From contig CACYWP010000018.1 of assembly GCA_902778135.1 (NCBI GenBank), forward strand, positions 1-64,000: 64,000 nt of DNA, read 5' to 3'. Both the position numbers and the translations under genes were made by a program. The DNA is from an uncultured Coriobacteriaceae bacterium. Its GTDB lineage: Bacteria; Actinomycetota; Coriobacteriia; Coriobacteriales; Atopobiaceae. Every line of letters begins with the position of its first letter. Within the stretch, counting starts at the first letter, position 1. The notes beneath the pieces were generated by a model. The model was not told where the DNA came from. It did not search any database and saw only the letters and a program-made list of their open reading frames with translations. Below are positions 8,180 to 15,774 of the stretch, one piece after another.

Positions 8180-10507
8180 ATGGGCGAGACGTTGAGGATG
8201 CAGGCCAGCAGGCAGAGCCGGCGCGGTACGGCGCCAGGTGCGGACAACTGGCGCGTGCTGCAGGTCACCTGCGCCAGCTACCTCGACTCCTCGGCCATGG
8301 ACAAGATTCGTGCCGCCTACGAGTTCGCGCGCGAGTTCCACCGCAACCAGAAGCGGCGTTCGGGGGAGCCCTACATCAACCATCCGGTCGAGGTCGCCAT
8401 CATCCTGGCTTCCGACCTGCACATGGACGAGGATCCCATCTGTGCCGCCATCCTGCACGATACCGTCGAGGACACCGAGGCAACCCTCACCGACCTGGAG
8501 GGTCGCTTTGGCAGGACGGTGGCGGAGCTGGTCGACGGCGTCACGAAGCTGACCCAGGTCCAGGTCTCCTCCATGGACGAGAAGCAGGCGCTCAACCTGC
8601 GCAAGATGTTCCTGGCCATGTCCAAGGACATCCGTGTCCTCATCATCAAGCTGGCCGACCGCCTGCACAACATGCGCACCATGGCCGCCCTGCCGCCGGA
8701 GAAGCGCATCCTCAAGTCCCAGGAGACCATGGACGTCTACGCGCCGCTGGCCGACCGGCTGGGCATCTCCTCCATAAAGTGGGAGCTGGAGGACCTCGCC
8801 TTCTTCTACCTGCAGCCCGAGGAGTACGAGCGCATCGCCCGCATGGTACAGGAGTCCCGCGCCCAGCGCGAGGAGAAGACCAACGAGGCCATCCGCGTGC
8901 TCGACGAGGAGCTGCGGGGGGCGGGGCTGTCCGGCTACCAGATCTCGGGCAGGCCAAAGCACCTCTGGTCCATCTACCAGAAGATGAAGCGCAAGCGCAA
9001 GGAGTTCTCCGACATCTACGACCTGATCGCGCTGCGCGTCCTGACCGAGACGGTCGGGGACTGCTACTCGGTGCTCGGCGCGGTCCACTCGCTGTGGCAC
9101 CCGATCCCCGGGCGCTTCAAGGACTACGTCGCGATGCCCAAGGCTAACGGCTACCAGTCTCTGCACACCACGGTCATCGGTGCCGACGTCCGCCCGGTCG
9201 AGATCCAGATACGCACGTTCGAGATGCACAACAAGGCGGAGTACGGCATCGCCGCCCACTGGCTGTACAAGAGCTCGGGCAACTCGCAGGGGCACATGTC
9301 CGCCGACGACCGCTCGGTCGACACGCAGATCAACTGGATACGCCGCACGCTTGACTGGACGACCGAGGAGGAGATCGAGGACCCGCACGAGTTCCTCAAC
9401 AGCCTGCGCGTCGACCTCTTCGAGCACGAGATCTTCGTCTTCACGCCGAAGGGCGAGGTCATGAGCCTGCGACGCGAGTCCACGCCGCTGGACTTCGCCT
9501 ACGCCGTCCATACCGAGGTGGGCAACCACTGCATCGGCGCCAAGGTCAACGGCTCGATGGTCCCGCTCACCTACAAGCTGCAGAGCGGCGACCGCGTCGA
9601 GATCATCACCAACAAGAACGCGAAGCCCGGCCACGACTGGCTGAAGATGGTGGTGACGCCTTCCGCCCGCAGCAAGATCCGCAAGTACTTCGCCTCGGTG
9701 ACCAAGGAGGACGACGCCGAGCGTGGGCGGGGATACCTGGCCATCGAGCTGCGCAAGCATGGGCTGGGCGTCTCGTCGACGAGGGTGAACAAGGCACTGG
9801 AGCGCGTCTGCGGCACCACCGACTACCACGACGTCGAGACGATGCTCGCCGCCATCGGCACGGGCAAGCTGTCGCCCATCCAGATTGCCCATCGCGTCGA
9901 TGACGTGCTGGCCGAGACCCGTCCCGCCAACGAGATCGAGCGCGAGGCCCGCAAGGCCAACCGCCAGCTCCTGATCGCCGAGGACAAGCCCCTGGTGACT
10001 CCCAAGCCGCACGACCGTCGCCGCTCAAACTGCGGCGTGGTGGTGAAGGGCGACCCGGACCTGCTGGCGCACCTGGCGCATTGCTGCAGCCCCGTGGCGG
10101 GGGACGAGATCGTGGGCTTCATCACGCGCGGCCGCGGCGTGTCGGTGCATCGCACCACCTGTCCCAACGTCAAGAGCCTGATGGAGCATCCCGAGCGGAT
10201 GATCGAGGTCGAGTGGGACGCCTCCGGCGCGACGGAGTTCCAGGTGGAGATCGTGGTCGAGGCCACCGATCGCATGGGCCTGCTGAAGGACATCACCATC
10301 GCGCTGACCGAGGCTGGGTGCAACATCATGTCGGCTGCCACCCAGACCGGCGCGACGGGTGTGGCACGCCTGCGCTTCCTCATCGCGATCTCGGACGCCT
10401 CGCTGCTGGCGCCGCTGCTGGCGCGCGTCAGTCGCGTCCCATCGGTCTACGACGCCCGGCGCATCATGCCGGGCGAGGGTGCCCAATCGCTGAAACGTCG
10501 CGTCTAG
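8180..10507 (+). CDS. relA: Bifunctional (p)ppGpp synthetase/hydrolase Rel
   Basis: Rel makes and degrades the alarmone (p)ppGpp during the stringent response. The 775-residue product shows the HD hydrolase domain with H54, H68 and the H-D-T-V-E-D motif (93-98). It also has the synthetase domain (from about 240; R-P-K-H-x-x-S-I-Y-x-K near 257), TGS (from about 410), a cysteine-containing ZFD/RIS region (around 636) and a C-terminal ACT domain (from about 690). An intact HD motif together with an intact synthetase segment suggests a bifunctional Rel, usual for Actinobacteria. The ATG is preceded by a G-rich Shine-Dalgarno, 10 nt after recJ. Confidence 0.96.
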   Translation: MGETLRMQASRQSRRGTAPGADNWRVLQVTCASYLDSSAMDKIRAAYEFAREFHRNQKRRSGEPYINHPVEVAIILASDLHMDEDPICAAILHDTVEDTEATLTDLEGRFGRTVAELVDGVTKLTQVQVSSMDEKQALNLRKMFLAMSKDIRVLIIKLADRLHNMRTMAALPPEKRILKSQETMDVYAPLADRLGISSIKWELEDLAFFYLQPEEYERIARMVQESRAQREEKTNEAIRVLDEELRGAGLSGYQISGRPKHLWSIYQKMKRKRKEFSDIYDLIALRVLTETVGDCYSVLGAVHSLWHPIPGRFKDYVAMPKANGYQSLHTTVIGADVRPVEIQIRTFEMHNKAEYGIAAHWLYKSSGNSQGHMSADDRSVDTQINWIRRTLDWTTEEEIEDPHEFLNSLRVDLFEHEIFVFTPKGEVMSLRRESTPLDFAYAVHTEVGNHCIGAKVNGSMVPLTYKLQSGDRVEIITNKNAKPGHDWLKMVVTPSARSKIRKYFASVTKEDDAERGRGYLAIELRKHGLGVSSTRVNKALERVCGTTDYHDVETMLAAIGTGKLSPIQIAHRVDDVLAETRPANEIEREARKANRQLLIAEDKPLVTPKPHDRRRSNCGVVVKGDPDLLAHLAHCCSPVAGDEIVGFITRGRGVSVHRTTCPNVKSLMEHPERMIEVEWDASGATEFQVEIVVEATDRMGLLKDITIALTEAGCNIMSAATQTGATGVARLRFLIAISDASLLAPLLARVSRVPSVYDARRIMPGEGAQSLKRRV

Positions 10508-10538
10508 CCCGGTTTTGCTGGTGGTCGAAGGGAGAAAG

Positions 10539-11183
10539 ATGGCAGGACAGGACGAGATTCGCTGCTTTGTGGTGGGAGACATCCAGACCAACTGCTACGC
10601 CTACGTCTCGCAGGGCGACTGCCTCGTCGTCGACCCGGGTGCCTCGGGAGCTCGCATCGCGCAGCAGCTGGCTGACGTGAGGGTGACCCAGGTCGTTGCG
10701 ACCCACCGTCATCACGACCATGTCGGCGGCGTACGGGCCCTGGTCGAGGCGACGGGTGCCCCTTGGGCAATCGGCGCCATCGACGCACCGCGGGCCGTTC
10801 AGGCGCTTGAGCTGTCCAGTCACGTCTTCGACGTGGACGGCGACGACATCGCCGACCCGCCCGAGCCCGACGTCCTGCTCCGCGAGGGGGATGTGGTCGA
10901 GGTGGGCACCGCCCGCTTCCGCGTCCTCGACACCCCCGGGCACACCGAGGGCGGCATCGTCCTGGTGGGGGAGGGGAGCGCGACGGGTGTCGCGTTGGTG
11001 GGCGACACCCTGTTTGCGGGGTCGTGCGGGCGCACCGACCTGCTGGGGGGCGATTGGTCCCAGATGCAGGCGACCCTGGCACGGCTCGCGCGGGAGATAG
11101 CCCCCGAGACGACCCTGCTCTGCGGTCACGGCCAGCCAACCACCATGGCCCATGAGCTGGCTGCCAACCCCTACCTGTCCTAG
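10539..11183 (+). CDS. MBL-fold hydrolase (glyoxalase II-like)
   Basis: This 214-residue protein belongs to the metallo-beta-lactamase superfamily. It has the metal-binding T-H-R-H-H-D-H motif, a later G-H-T-E-G-G segment and a C-terminal C-G-H-G-Q motif, as in small hydroxyacylglutathione hydrolase-like proteins. The substrate is uncertain because many such proteins act on thioesters or polysulfides. The ATG follows an AAGGGAGAAAG Shine-Dalgarno; an upstream TTG is less likely. It lies 31 nt after rel, an arrangement often seen in Gram-positive genomes and consistent with co-transcription. Confidence 0.9.
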   Translation: MAGQDEIRCFVVGDIQTNCYAYVSQGDCLVVDPGASGARIAQQLADVRVTQVVATHRHHDHVGGVRALVEATGAPWAIGAIDAPRAVQALELSSHVFDVDGDDIADPPEPDVLLREGDVVEVGTARFRVLDTPGHTEGGIVLVGEGSATGVALVGDTLFAGSCGRTDLLGGDWSQMQATLARLAREIAPETTLLCGHGQPTTMAHELAANPYLS

Positions 11184-11201
11184 GGGCACGTCTTGGGGCC
11201 C

Positions 11202-11777
11202 ATGGCGAGAAAGGCGGTCGTAGGAGCGCTGTGCCTGGCACTGGGTCCGCTGTTTCCGCAGGATTGGACCTTCGGTGCCGATCAGCCCGAACCTGACGCC
11301 TCCGCGATTCGGCCCGCCGTGGTCGGCAGGGTCGCCGTGTACGGCCGTGTGGGTGCGGTCCGCTTGGCCTCCTATGCACTGGACGCCCATGACGAGGTCT
11401 ATGGCGCGTACGTCAGCTATGTGGACTCGCGTGTCGTCGAGCTCTCGCGCGTCATTCGTCCCGCCCTGCACTTCGGCCCTTGGGAGGCAGCCATCGATCA
11501 CGAGGCGGTGGAGGCGGACCCCAACGGGGGCATCACCCAATGGGACAACGGCTACTACGTGACGCATGACTGGTCCGTCTATGGCCAGCAGATCCTGACC
11601 ATGATGCCGGGAGACGTCGTGACCATAAACGGGCTGGATGTCCAGGTTGTCGACATCTACGACTACCCAAAGGAAGCCTATCTCAGCGAGGTGCTGGTCA
11701 AGGCCGGTGAGGGGTCCGTGGTCTTTCAGACCTGCGAGCCGGGTCACGACCTCAATCGTATCGTGCTCTGCCGTTAG
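11202..11777 (+). CDS. Sortase-like exported protein
   Basis: The product is about 191 residues. A weakly hydrophobic N-terminus (A-V-V-G-A-L-C-L-A-L) could be a signal or anchor. The remainder resembles a sortase core: Y-V-T-H-D supplies a candidate catalytic His, M-P-G-D-V-V-T-I matches the beta-strand after it, and F-Q-T-C resembles the T-L-x-T-C active-site motif, followed by an Arg (N-R-I-V). Sortases join surface proteins to the cell wall or assemble pili, but no LPxTG substrate is visible in the window. The assignment rests on motif spacing alone. A TTG at 11193 is an alternative start with a better-placed AGGGG. Confidence 0.55.
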   Translation: MARKAVVGALCLALGPLFPQDWTFGADQPEPDASAIRPAVVGRVAVYGRVGAVRLASYALDAHDEVYGAYVSYVDSRVVELSRVIRPALHFGPWEAAIDHEAVEADPNGGITQWDNGYYVTHDWSVYGQQILTMMPGDVVTINGLDVQVVDIYDYPKEAYLSEVLVKAGEGSVVFQTCEPGHDLNRIVLCR

Positions 11778-11793
11778 CCCGCTCACGTTGTGG

Positions 11794-11799
11794 TATAGT
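11794..11799 (+). promoter_or_regulatory. Predicted -10 box for tRNA-Leu
   Basis: TATAGT lies 17 nt upstream of the mature tRNA 5' end, leaving room for a short 5' leader. No convincing -35 is visible. Confidence 0.5.
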
Positions 11800-11815
11800 T
11801 CCCTTCATGCACAAA

Positions 11816-11900
11816 GCCCGGATGGCGGAATAGGCAGACGCGGTGGTCTCAAAAACCTCTGTCGAAAGACGTGCGAGTTCGAGTCTCGCTCCGGGCACCA
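11816..11900 (+). tRNA. tRNA-Leu (anticodon CAA)
   Basis: An 85-nt class II tRNA. The acceptor stem GCCCGGA pairs with TCCGGGC, the CCA is encoded, and the T arm carries GTTCGAG. The anticodon loop CTCAAAA gives CAA at 11850-11852. The long variable arm fits leucine. The anticodon stem contains one U-U mismatch (11844 with 11858), which is slightly unusual. Its 3' end is duplicated 165 bp downstream. Confidence 0.93.
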
Positions 11901-12153
11901 TGTGAGTATCCCTAGCAGCCCCGGCCGTGTATCGCGTCCGGGGCTGTCCCACAGACTCGAACTCGTGAGGGCGCGACAGCCCGGTGGGCTGTCGCGGGCT
12001 GAGCCGCGAGGCGAAGCCTGAGAGCGCCGCCGCGGGCGGCGCGGCGAGTCTCGCTCCGGGCACCATGTGATACAGACGTCCCGCAAGGGGCGTTTTTCCT
12101 TGGGGGGACGAGTCCCATAGACTCGAACTCGTGAGGGCGCGACAGCCCGGTGG
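11880..12153 (+). repeat. Degenerate ~165-bp tandem duplication of the tRNA-Leu 3' end
   Basis: A 26-nt block covering the tRNA T-arm tail, acceptor, CCA and five more bases (11880-11905) recurs exactly at 12045-12070. A second 35-nt block (11953-11987) recurs at 12119-12153. Both pairs are offset by 165-166 nt, so the whole segment looks like an old tandem duplication whose middle has diverged. Each copy also holds a hairpin after the CCA. The second block contains the reverse complement of the T-arm core. Such tRNA 3'-end copies are typical of integrase attachment sites, but no integrase is adjacent. Confidence 0.75.
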
Positions 12154-12154
12154 A

Positions 12155-12348
12155 CACACCGTGCGTACCCGGGGAAGGCCACGCACCCGAGGGTCCCTAT
12201 GAGGGCGGCCCGTCAAGGGCGGCGTGGCGGGAGCGAGGACCTAGCGAGCGAAGCGAGCGATTCCGCAGCTGCCATACCGCTCTTGACGGGCGTCCTTGCC
12301 TGAAGGGGACCCTCGGGTGCGTGGCCTTCCCCGGGTACGCACGGTGTG
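12155..12348 (+). repeat. Long inverted repeat with perfect 43-bp arms
   Basis: The arm at 12155-12197 is the exact reverse complement of 12306-12348. Inside the 108-nt loop a second pair of 15-bp arms (12208-12222 and 12277-12291, one mismatch) continues the fold. No coding region is credible here and no target-site duplication is apparent. It could be a MITE-like element, a very stable RNA or a remnant of integration next to the tRNA gene. Confidence 0.8.
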
Positions 12349-12383
12349 CCGACCCTAGACGTTTGTGGCGTCTTTTTGCATCC

Positions 12384-12412
12384 TTGCATCGGGATGCGCG
12401 AGCGTGTACTAT
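12384..12412 (+). promoter_or_regulatory. Predicted infC operon promoter
   Basis: TTGCAT and TACTAT are separated by exactly 17 bp, giving a start near 12419. This leaves a leader of about 150 nt or more before infC. It lies just beyond the 43-bp inverted repeat. Confidence 0.6.
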
Positions 12413-12533
12413 TTCACCTGTTGTGGCTTCGTGCCACCCGAAAGCGGGACCAGCGGGTCCCCACCTTGCGGCGCCTGTAGGTAGCTGTCTGGTCAGACAA
12501 CGTATGCTTCTCGCCCTGAGGGGGCGAAACGTG

Positions 12534-12570
12534 TCTCCTGGACGCTACCGTGCGTGCCGGGAGATTTTTT
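12534..12570 (+). terminator. Attenuator-type terminator in the infC leader
   Basis: TCTCCTGG (12534-12541) pairs with CCGGGAGA (12557-12564), with an inner ACGC/GCGT extension, and is followed directly by six T (12565-12570). This is a textbook intrinsic terminator. It ends 1 nt before the ATG at 12572, and its 3' arm contains the GGGAG that would serve as that ATG's Shine-Dalgarno. In Bacillus the infC-rpmI-rplT leader is attenuated by L20; a similar logic is inferred here. Confidence 0.7.
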
Positions 12571-12571
12571 C

Positions 12572-13183
12572 ATGCGGCTTCGCGCCGCACAACAAGCGGC
12601 CGACGCCGCGCATGAAGGGAAGGTGGAAGAGATAGCCAGGAACGAGGGTCCTCGCATCAACGACGAGATTACCTGCCGCATGTGTCGCCTCATCGGCGTC
12701 GACGGCTCCCAGCTGGGCCTGTTTGGCGTACCCGATGCGCTGCGCATCGCTCGCGAGCAGAACATGGATCTCGTTGAGATTGCTCCCAATGCGGAGCCAC
12801 CCGTCTGTAGGGTGATGGATTACGGCAAGTACAAGTTCGAGCAGGACCGCAAGGCCAAGGCCGCACGCAAGAAGCAGGTGCGCGTCGAGGTCAAGGAGAT
12901 GAAGTTCCGTCCCAAGATCGATACGGGCGACTACGAGACCAAGAAGAATCACGTGATGCGCTTCCTGAGGAAGGGCGCGCGCGTGAAGGTCACCATCATG
13001 TTCCGCGGCCGTGAGATGGCCCACCCGGAGCAGGGTCTCAACGTGCTGGAGCGCCTGGCGGAGGATCTGAAGCCCTACGCCACCGTCGAGCAGCAGCCCA
13101 AGATGGAGGGTCGCAACATGCACATGCTCGTCGCTCCTATCAAGGGGGCCTTCGACAAGAAGCCCGAGAGCGACGCCGAGTAG
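12572..13183 (+). CDS. infC: Translation initiation factor IF-3
   Basis: IF-3 binds the 30S subunit, prevents premature 50S joining and checks start-codon pairing. Conserved segments include [21 protein letters not shown], the linker V-K-E-M-K-F-R-P and F-R-G-R-E-M-A-H. The ATG used has GGGAG at 8 nt and gives 203 residues, about 20 longer than usual at the N-terminus. An AUA codon at 12632 with AAGGTGG 5 nt upstream would give a normal-length protein. infC is known for rare AUU-type starts, so AUA is a serious alternative. It heads the infC-rpmI-rplT operon. Confidence 0.93.
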   Translation: MRLRAAQQAADAAHEGKVEEIARNEGPRINDEITCRMCRLIGVDGSQLGLFGVPDALRIAREQNMDLVEIAPNAEPPVCRVMDYGKYKFEQDRKAKAARKKQVRVEVKEMKFRPKIDTGDYETKKNHVMRFLRKGARVKVTIMFRGREMAHPEQGLNVLERLAEDLKPYATVEQQPKMEGRNMHMLVAPIKGAFDKKPESDAE

Positions 13184-13196
13184 AAGGAGATTTAGC

Positions 13197-13391
13197 ATGC
13201 CCAAGATGAAGACGCACAAGGGGTCGGCCAAGCGCTTCCGCCGCACCGGCACCGGCAAGATCATGCGCGCCAAGGCCTTCAAGAGCCACATCCTGACCAA
13301 GAAGTCGCCCAAGCGCATCCGCGGCTTCCGCAAGGAGACCGAGCTGACCAAGGGCGACGCCCATACCGTCAGCCAGCGCATGGGCAAGTAG
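13197..13391 (+). CDS. rpmI: 50S ribosomal protein L35
   Basis: A 64-residue, very basic protein beginning [14 protein letters not shown], the standard L35 signature. It is a structural component of the 50S subunit. An AGAAGGAGA Shine-Dalgarno precedes the ATG, 13 nt after infC. It is the middle gene of the conserved infC-rpmI-rplT operon. Confidence 0.98.
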   Translation: MPKMKTHKGSAKRFRRTGTGKIMRAKAFKSHILTKKSPKRIRGFRKETELTKGDAHTVSQRMGK

Positions 13392-13433
13392 CGATCCCGC
13401 TACATCATTCAAGAACGAAGGAGTTGATCAGAT

Positions 13434-13796
13434 ATGGCACGTGTCAAGCGCGCAGTGGCGGGTCGCAAGAAGCGTCAGACCCTCGTCGAGCGTACCAAGG
13501 GTTACTATGGCGTTCGTTCCCGCACCTTCCGTGGCATGAAGGAGCAGGTCCAGCATTCCCTGCAGTACCAGTACCGCGATCGTCGCAACAAGAAGCGCGA
13601 CATCCGCGCCCTGTGGATCCAGCGCATCAATGCGGCCGCCCGTATGAACGACCTGTCCTACAGCAAGTTCATGCACGGCCTGAAGCTGGCCGGCGTCGAG
13701 CTGGACCGCAAGGTTCTGGCCCAGATCGCCTACGAGGACGAGGCCGCCTTCGCCGACCTCGCCACCGTCGCCAAGAAGGCCCTGGACGCAGAGTAG
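13434..13796 (+). CDS. rplT: 50S ribosomal protein L20
   Basis: A 120-residue basic protein with the L20 N-terminus M-A-R-V-K-R-A-V and the family's A-x-K-G-Y-Y-G-like segment (here T-K-G-Y-Y-G). L20 binds 23S rRNA early in 50S assembly. In several bacteria it also represses its own operon by binding the mRNA leader. A GAAGGAG Shine-Dalgarno precedes the ATG. It is the last gene before a strong terminator. Confidence 0.98.
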   Translation: MARVKRAVAGRKKRQTLVERTKGYYGVRSRTFRGMKEQVQHSLQYQYRDRRNKKRDIRALWIQRINAAARMNDLSYSKFMHGLKLAGVELDRKVLAQIAYEDEAAFADLATVAKKALDAE

Positions 13797-13818
13797 CGTC
13801 TGTCTCATGGTGTGATCG

Positions 13819-13857
13819 CGCCCCTCGGACGGCATGACCGACCGAGGGGCGTTTTTT
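13819..13857 (+). terminator. Intrinsic terminator of the infC-rpmI-rplT operon
   Basis: CGCCCCTCGG (13819-13828) pairs with CCGAGGGGCG (13842-13851) around a 13-nt loop, followed by six T. Confidence 0.92.
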
Positions 13858-13870
13858 GCGTGCGGATGGC

Positions 13871-13876
13871 TATACT
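13871..13876 (+). promoter_or_regulatory. Predicted -10 box, possibly for a leaderless transcript
   Basis: TATACT ends 6 nt before the ATG of the prepilin peptidase-like gene, so transcription would begin at or next to the A of the start codon. No Shine-Dalgarno is visible between them. Confidence 0.45.
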
Positions 13877-13882
13877 GTCCGC

Positions 13883-14575
13883 ATGACGTTGGTGGGAAGC
13901 GATAGGGCGTTGCTGGTGACGGCTTGCATCCTGGTGGGACTGGGTGCGGGCCGGCTGGCGTGTGGCCTGGCTTGCGCCTGGAAGGGCAGCCAGCTGTCGC
14001 GGGGACTTCGACACGGCTCAGCGGTGGCCTTGGCGGCCGCCCTCGGATCGCTTGCGGCGCGTTACGGACTGACGCCCGAGCTGTTCGAGCTGGGCGCCCT
14101 TGCCTGCGTCCTGCTGTTCCTGTCGCTGACCGACTTGGAGATGCGCGTCATACCCAACGGATGCATCCTCTGCATGCTGGGAATTCGGGCACTCGCCCTG
14201 TGCCTGGGCTGCATTCGTGGGACGCTCGGCCTCGTGCAGGTCGGCTATTACGTGGCCAGCGCCCTGCTGGTCGGCGCGGCGCTCCTGCTCACGGTGCTTG
14301 CCGCCGACCGCATCCTGGGGGAGGAGTCCATGGGTGGGGGAGACCTCAAGCTGTTCGCGGCCCTCGCCCTCTATGTGGGCTGGCAGCAGAGCATGCTGCT
14401 TGTGAGCCTCTCGTGCCTGCTTGGCCTGGCGGTGGGCCCGCTCGTGGGCGATCGCGGTCGCGGTGACGGTCGCGGCGGCTCCTTTCCCTTCGGGCCATCG
14501 ATCTCCGCCGCCTGCCTGGTCACCCTGCTCGTCGGCGACGCGGTGGTGGGCTGGTATGTCGGCCTGCTGGGCTAG
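13883..14575 (+). CDS. A24-type prepilin peptidase-like membrane protein
   Basis: The 230-residue protein is nearly all hydrophobic, with about seven predicted TM segments. It has the two aspartate signatures of the A24 family: D-L-E-x-R-x-I-P-N (cytosolic loop) and G-G-G-D-L-K (the GxGD motif). These enzymes cleave leader peptides from type IV prepilins or pseudopilins. The N-terminal methyltransferase cysteine domain of classical PilD is absent, as in short Gram-positive/TadV-like forms. No pilus genes are nearby. The ATG has no Shine-Dalgarno, and a TATACT box sits just upstream. The gene lies alone between the rplT terminator and efp. Confidence 0.78.
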   Translation: MTLVGSDRALLVTACILVGLGAGRLACGLACAWKGSQLSRGLRHGSAVALAAALGSLAARYGLTPELFELGALACVLLFLSLTDLEMRVIPNGCILCMLGIRALALCLGCIRGTLGLVQVGYYVASALLVGAALLLTVLAADRILGEESMGGGDLKLFAALALYVGWQQSMLLVSLSCLLGLAVGPLVGDRGRGDGRGGSFPFGPSISAACLVTLLVGDAVVGWYVGLLG

Positions 14576-14720
14576 TTCGCACCAGGCGGGCCTGCAGTTG
14601 GGCTAGGACGTCAGCGTAGCCTTGCTTTGCGCCGTGCCCTCGACCGGTATCCGGTGCGCCTCCCCGACGCCTCCCCGTGCCAGTGCTCCTGACTTTGCTG
14701 TGTGGGCTTCGGCTGGCACC

Positions 14721-14749
14721 TGTCACGAGCCCACCGGCTGAGGTATACT
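14721..14749 (+). promoter_or_regulatory. Predicted efp promoter
   Basis: TATACT (14744-14749) lies 17 bp after a weak TGTCAC, about 60 nt before efp. The -10 is convincing; the -35 is not. Confidence 0.45.
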
Positions 14750-14809
14750 CCTCCTTTGTATGGACATTCGACGCTGGCGTCACGCCGGCACACTGAAAGG
14801 ACTTTGCAC

Positions 14810-15373
14810 ATGGCTACCCTCGGCATGAATGACCTCAGGGCCGGTCTTGGCGTGAACATCAAGGGCAGGGACTGCGTCGTCCTCGAGGCCCAGCACGTCA
14901 AGCCGGGCAAGGGCAACACCTACGTTCGCACCAAGTATCGCGACATCCGCACCGGTCGCGTGCTTGAGGAGAACTTCCAGCAGTCCGCGAAGTTCGAGAG
15001 CGTCGACATGCGCACGCGCGAGATGCAGTACCTCTACAACGACGGCGACATCTACTACTTCATGGACAACGAGACCTACGAGCAGGTCGAGGTCCAGGCC
15101 GACGTCATCGGCGACAACGCCAAGTGGTTCAAGGAGAACGACACCTGCCTGCTGCAGTATGCCAACGGCGTGCTGTATGCCGTGCAGCCCCCCATGTTCA
15201 TCGAGGTCGAGATCATCGAGACCGAGCCGGGCTTCAAGGGCGACACCGTCCAGGGCGGCGGCAAGCCTGCCACCATCGAGACCGGCGCCGTCGTCCAGGT
15301 CCCCATGTACCTCAACGTTGGCGAGACCGTCAAGATCGATACCCGCGACGGCAAGTTCGTGGGTCGCGTCTAA
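14810..15373 (+). CDS. efp: Elongation factor P
   Basis: EF-P rescues ribosomes stalled on consecutive prolines by entering the E site. The 187-residue length and three-domain layout are standard. The tip loop reads H-V-K-P-G-K-G-N, so the modifiable lysine of domain I is present. The C-terminal signature (V-Q-V-P-x-Y-x-N-V-G-E-x-V-K-I-D-T-R) is intact. A GAAAGGA Shine-Dalgarno supports the ATG. An Asp23-like gene and nusB follow, a neighbourhood common in Firmicutes and Coriobacteriia. Confidence 0.97.
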   Translation: MATLGMNDLRAGLGVNIKGRDCVVLEAQHVKPGKGNTYVRTKYRDIRTGRVLEENFQQSAKFESVDMRTREMQYLYNDGDIYYFMDNETYEQVEVQADVIGDNAKWFKENDTCLLQYANGVLYAVQPPMFIEVEIIETEPGFKGDTVQGGGKPATIETGAVVQVPMYLNVGETVKIDTRDGKFVGRV

Positions 15374-15408
15374 ATCACTAGGCTCCGCTTTCTGCGAAAG
15401 GACCTCTC

Positions 15409-15771
15409 ATGGCTGACAACGAGCTGAGCATCTCTGGTATCAGCGTCTCCAAGGACGTCGTCATGGCCATCGTCGCGCGTGCGGCCGAAGGCGTCGAGGG
15501 CGTCGCCCGCGTGGGCGGCAACGACATCGCATCGTCGCTGGTGCGCGTGTTCACCCGCCGCTCGATTGCCCCCGAGTCCAGCGTTGACGCCGAGGTGGTG
15601 GATGGCGAGCTGCATGTGGGCGTCCACCTGGCGGTGTTCTACGGCTATCCCTTCACCAAGCTGGCCGCCGCGGTGCGCGAGGCAGTTGCCGCGGACATCG
15701 CCTCGCAGGTAGGCGTCGAGGTTGGGTCTGTCGACGTGAGCATCGACAGTCTGGTCTTCCCCAAGGAGTAA
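15409..15771 (+). CDS. Asp23/Gls24 family protein
   Basis: A 120-residue protein with the Asp23 (DUF322) pattern: an I-S-x-x-V-V-x-x-I-V-A-x-A-A-x-x-V-x-G-V segment near the N-terminus, then a central (V/L)-x-V-x-V-H-L-A-V-x-Y/F-G strand. Family members are small cytosolic or membrane-associated proteins linked to envelope stress. The copy next to nusB is widely conserved and probably a housekeeping form (YqhY-like). It follows efp by 35 nt with a GAAAGGA Shine-Dalgarno and precedes nusB by 3 nt. Confidence 0.9.
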   Translation: MADNELSISGISVSKDVVMAIVARAAEGVEGVARVGGNDIASSLVRVFTRRSIAPESSVDAEVVDGELHVGVHLAVFYGYPFTKLAAAVREAVAADIASQVGVEVGSVDVSIDSLVFPKE

Positions 15772-15774
15772 TGC

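Noticed and set aside
12045..12070. Second tRNA-Leu gene
   Set aside because: Only the 3' end is duplicated; no D arm, anticodon arm or 5' acceptor strand precedes it.
12150..12635. Open frame of 161 codons through the 43-bp inverted repeat
   Set aside because: It is an accident of a GC-rich palindrome, has no start signal and overlaps the infC promoter, leader and start.
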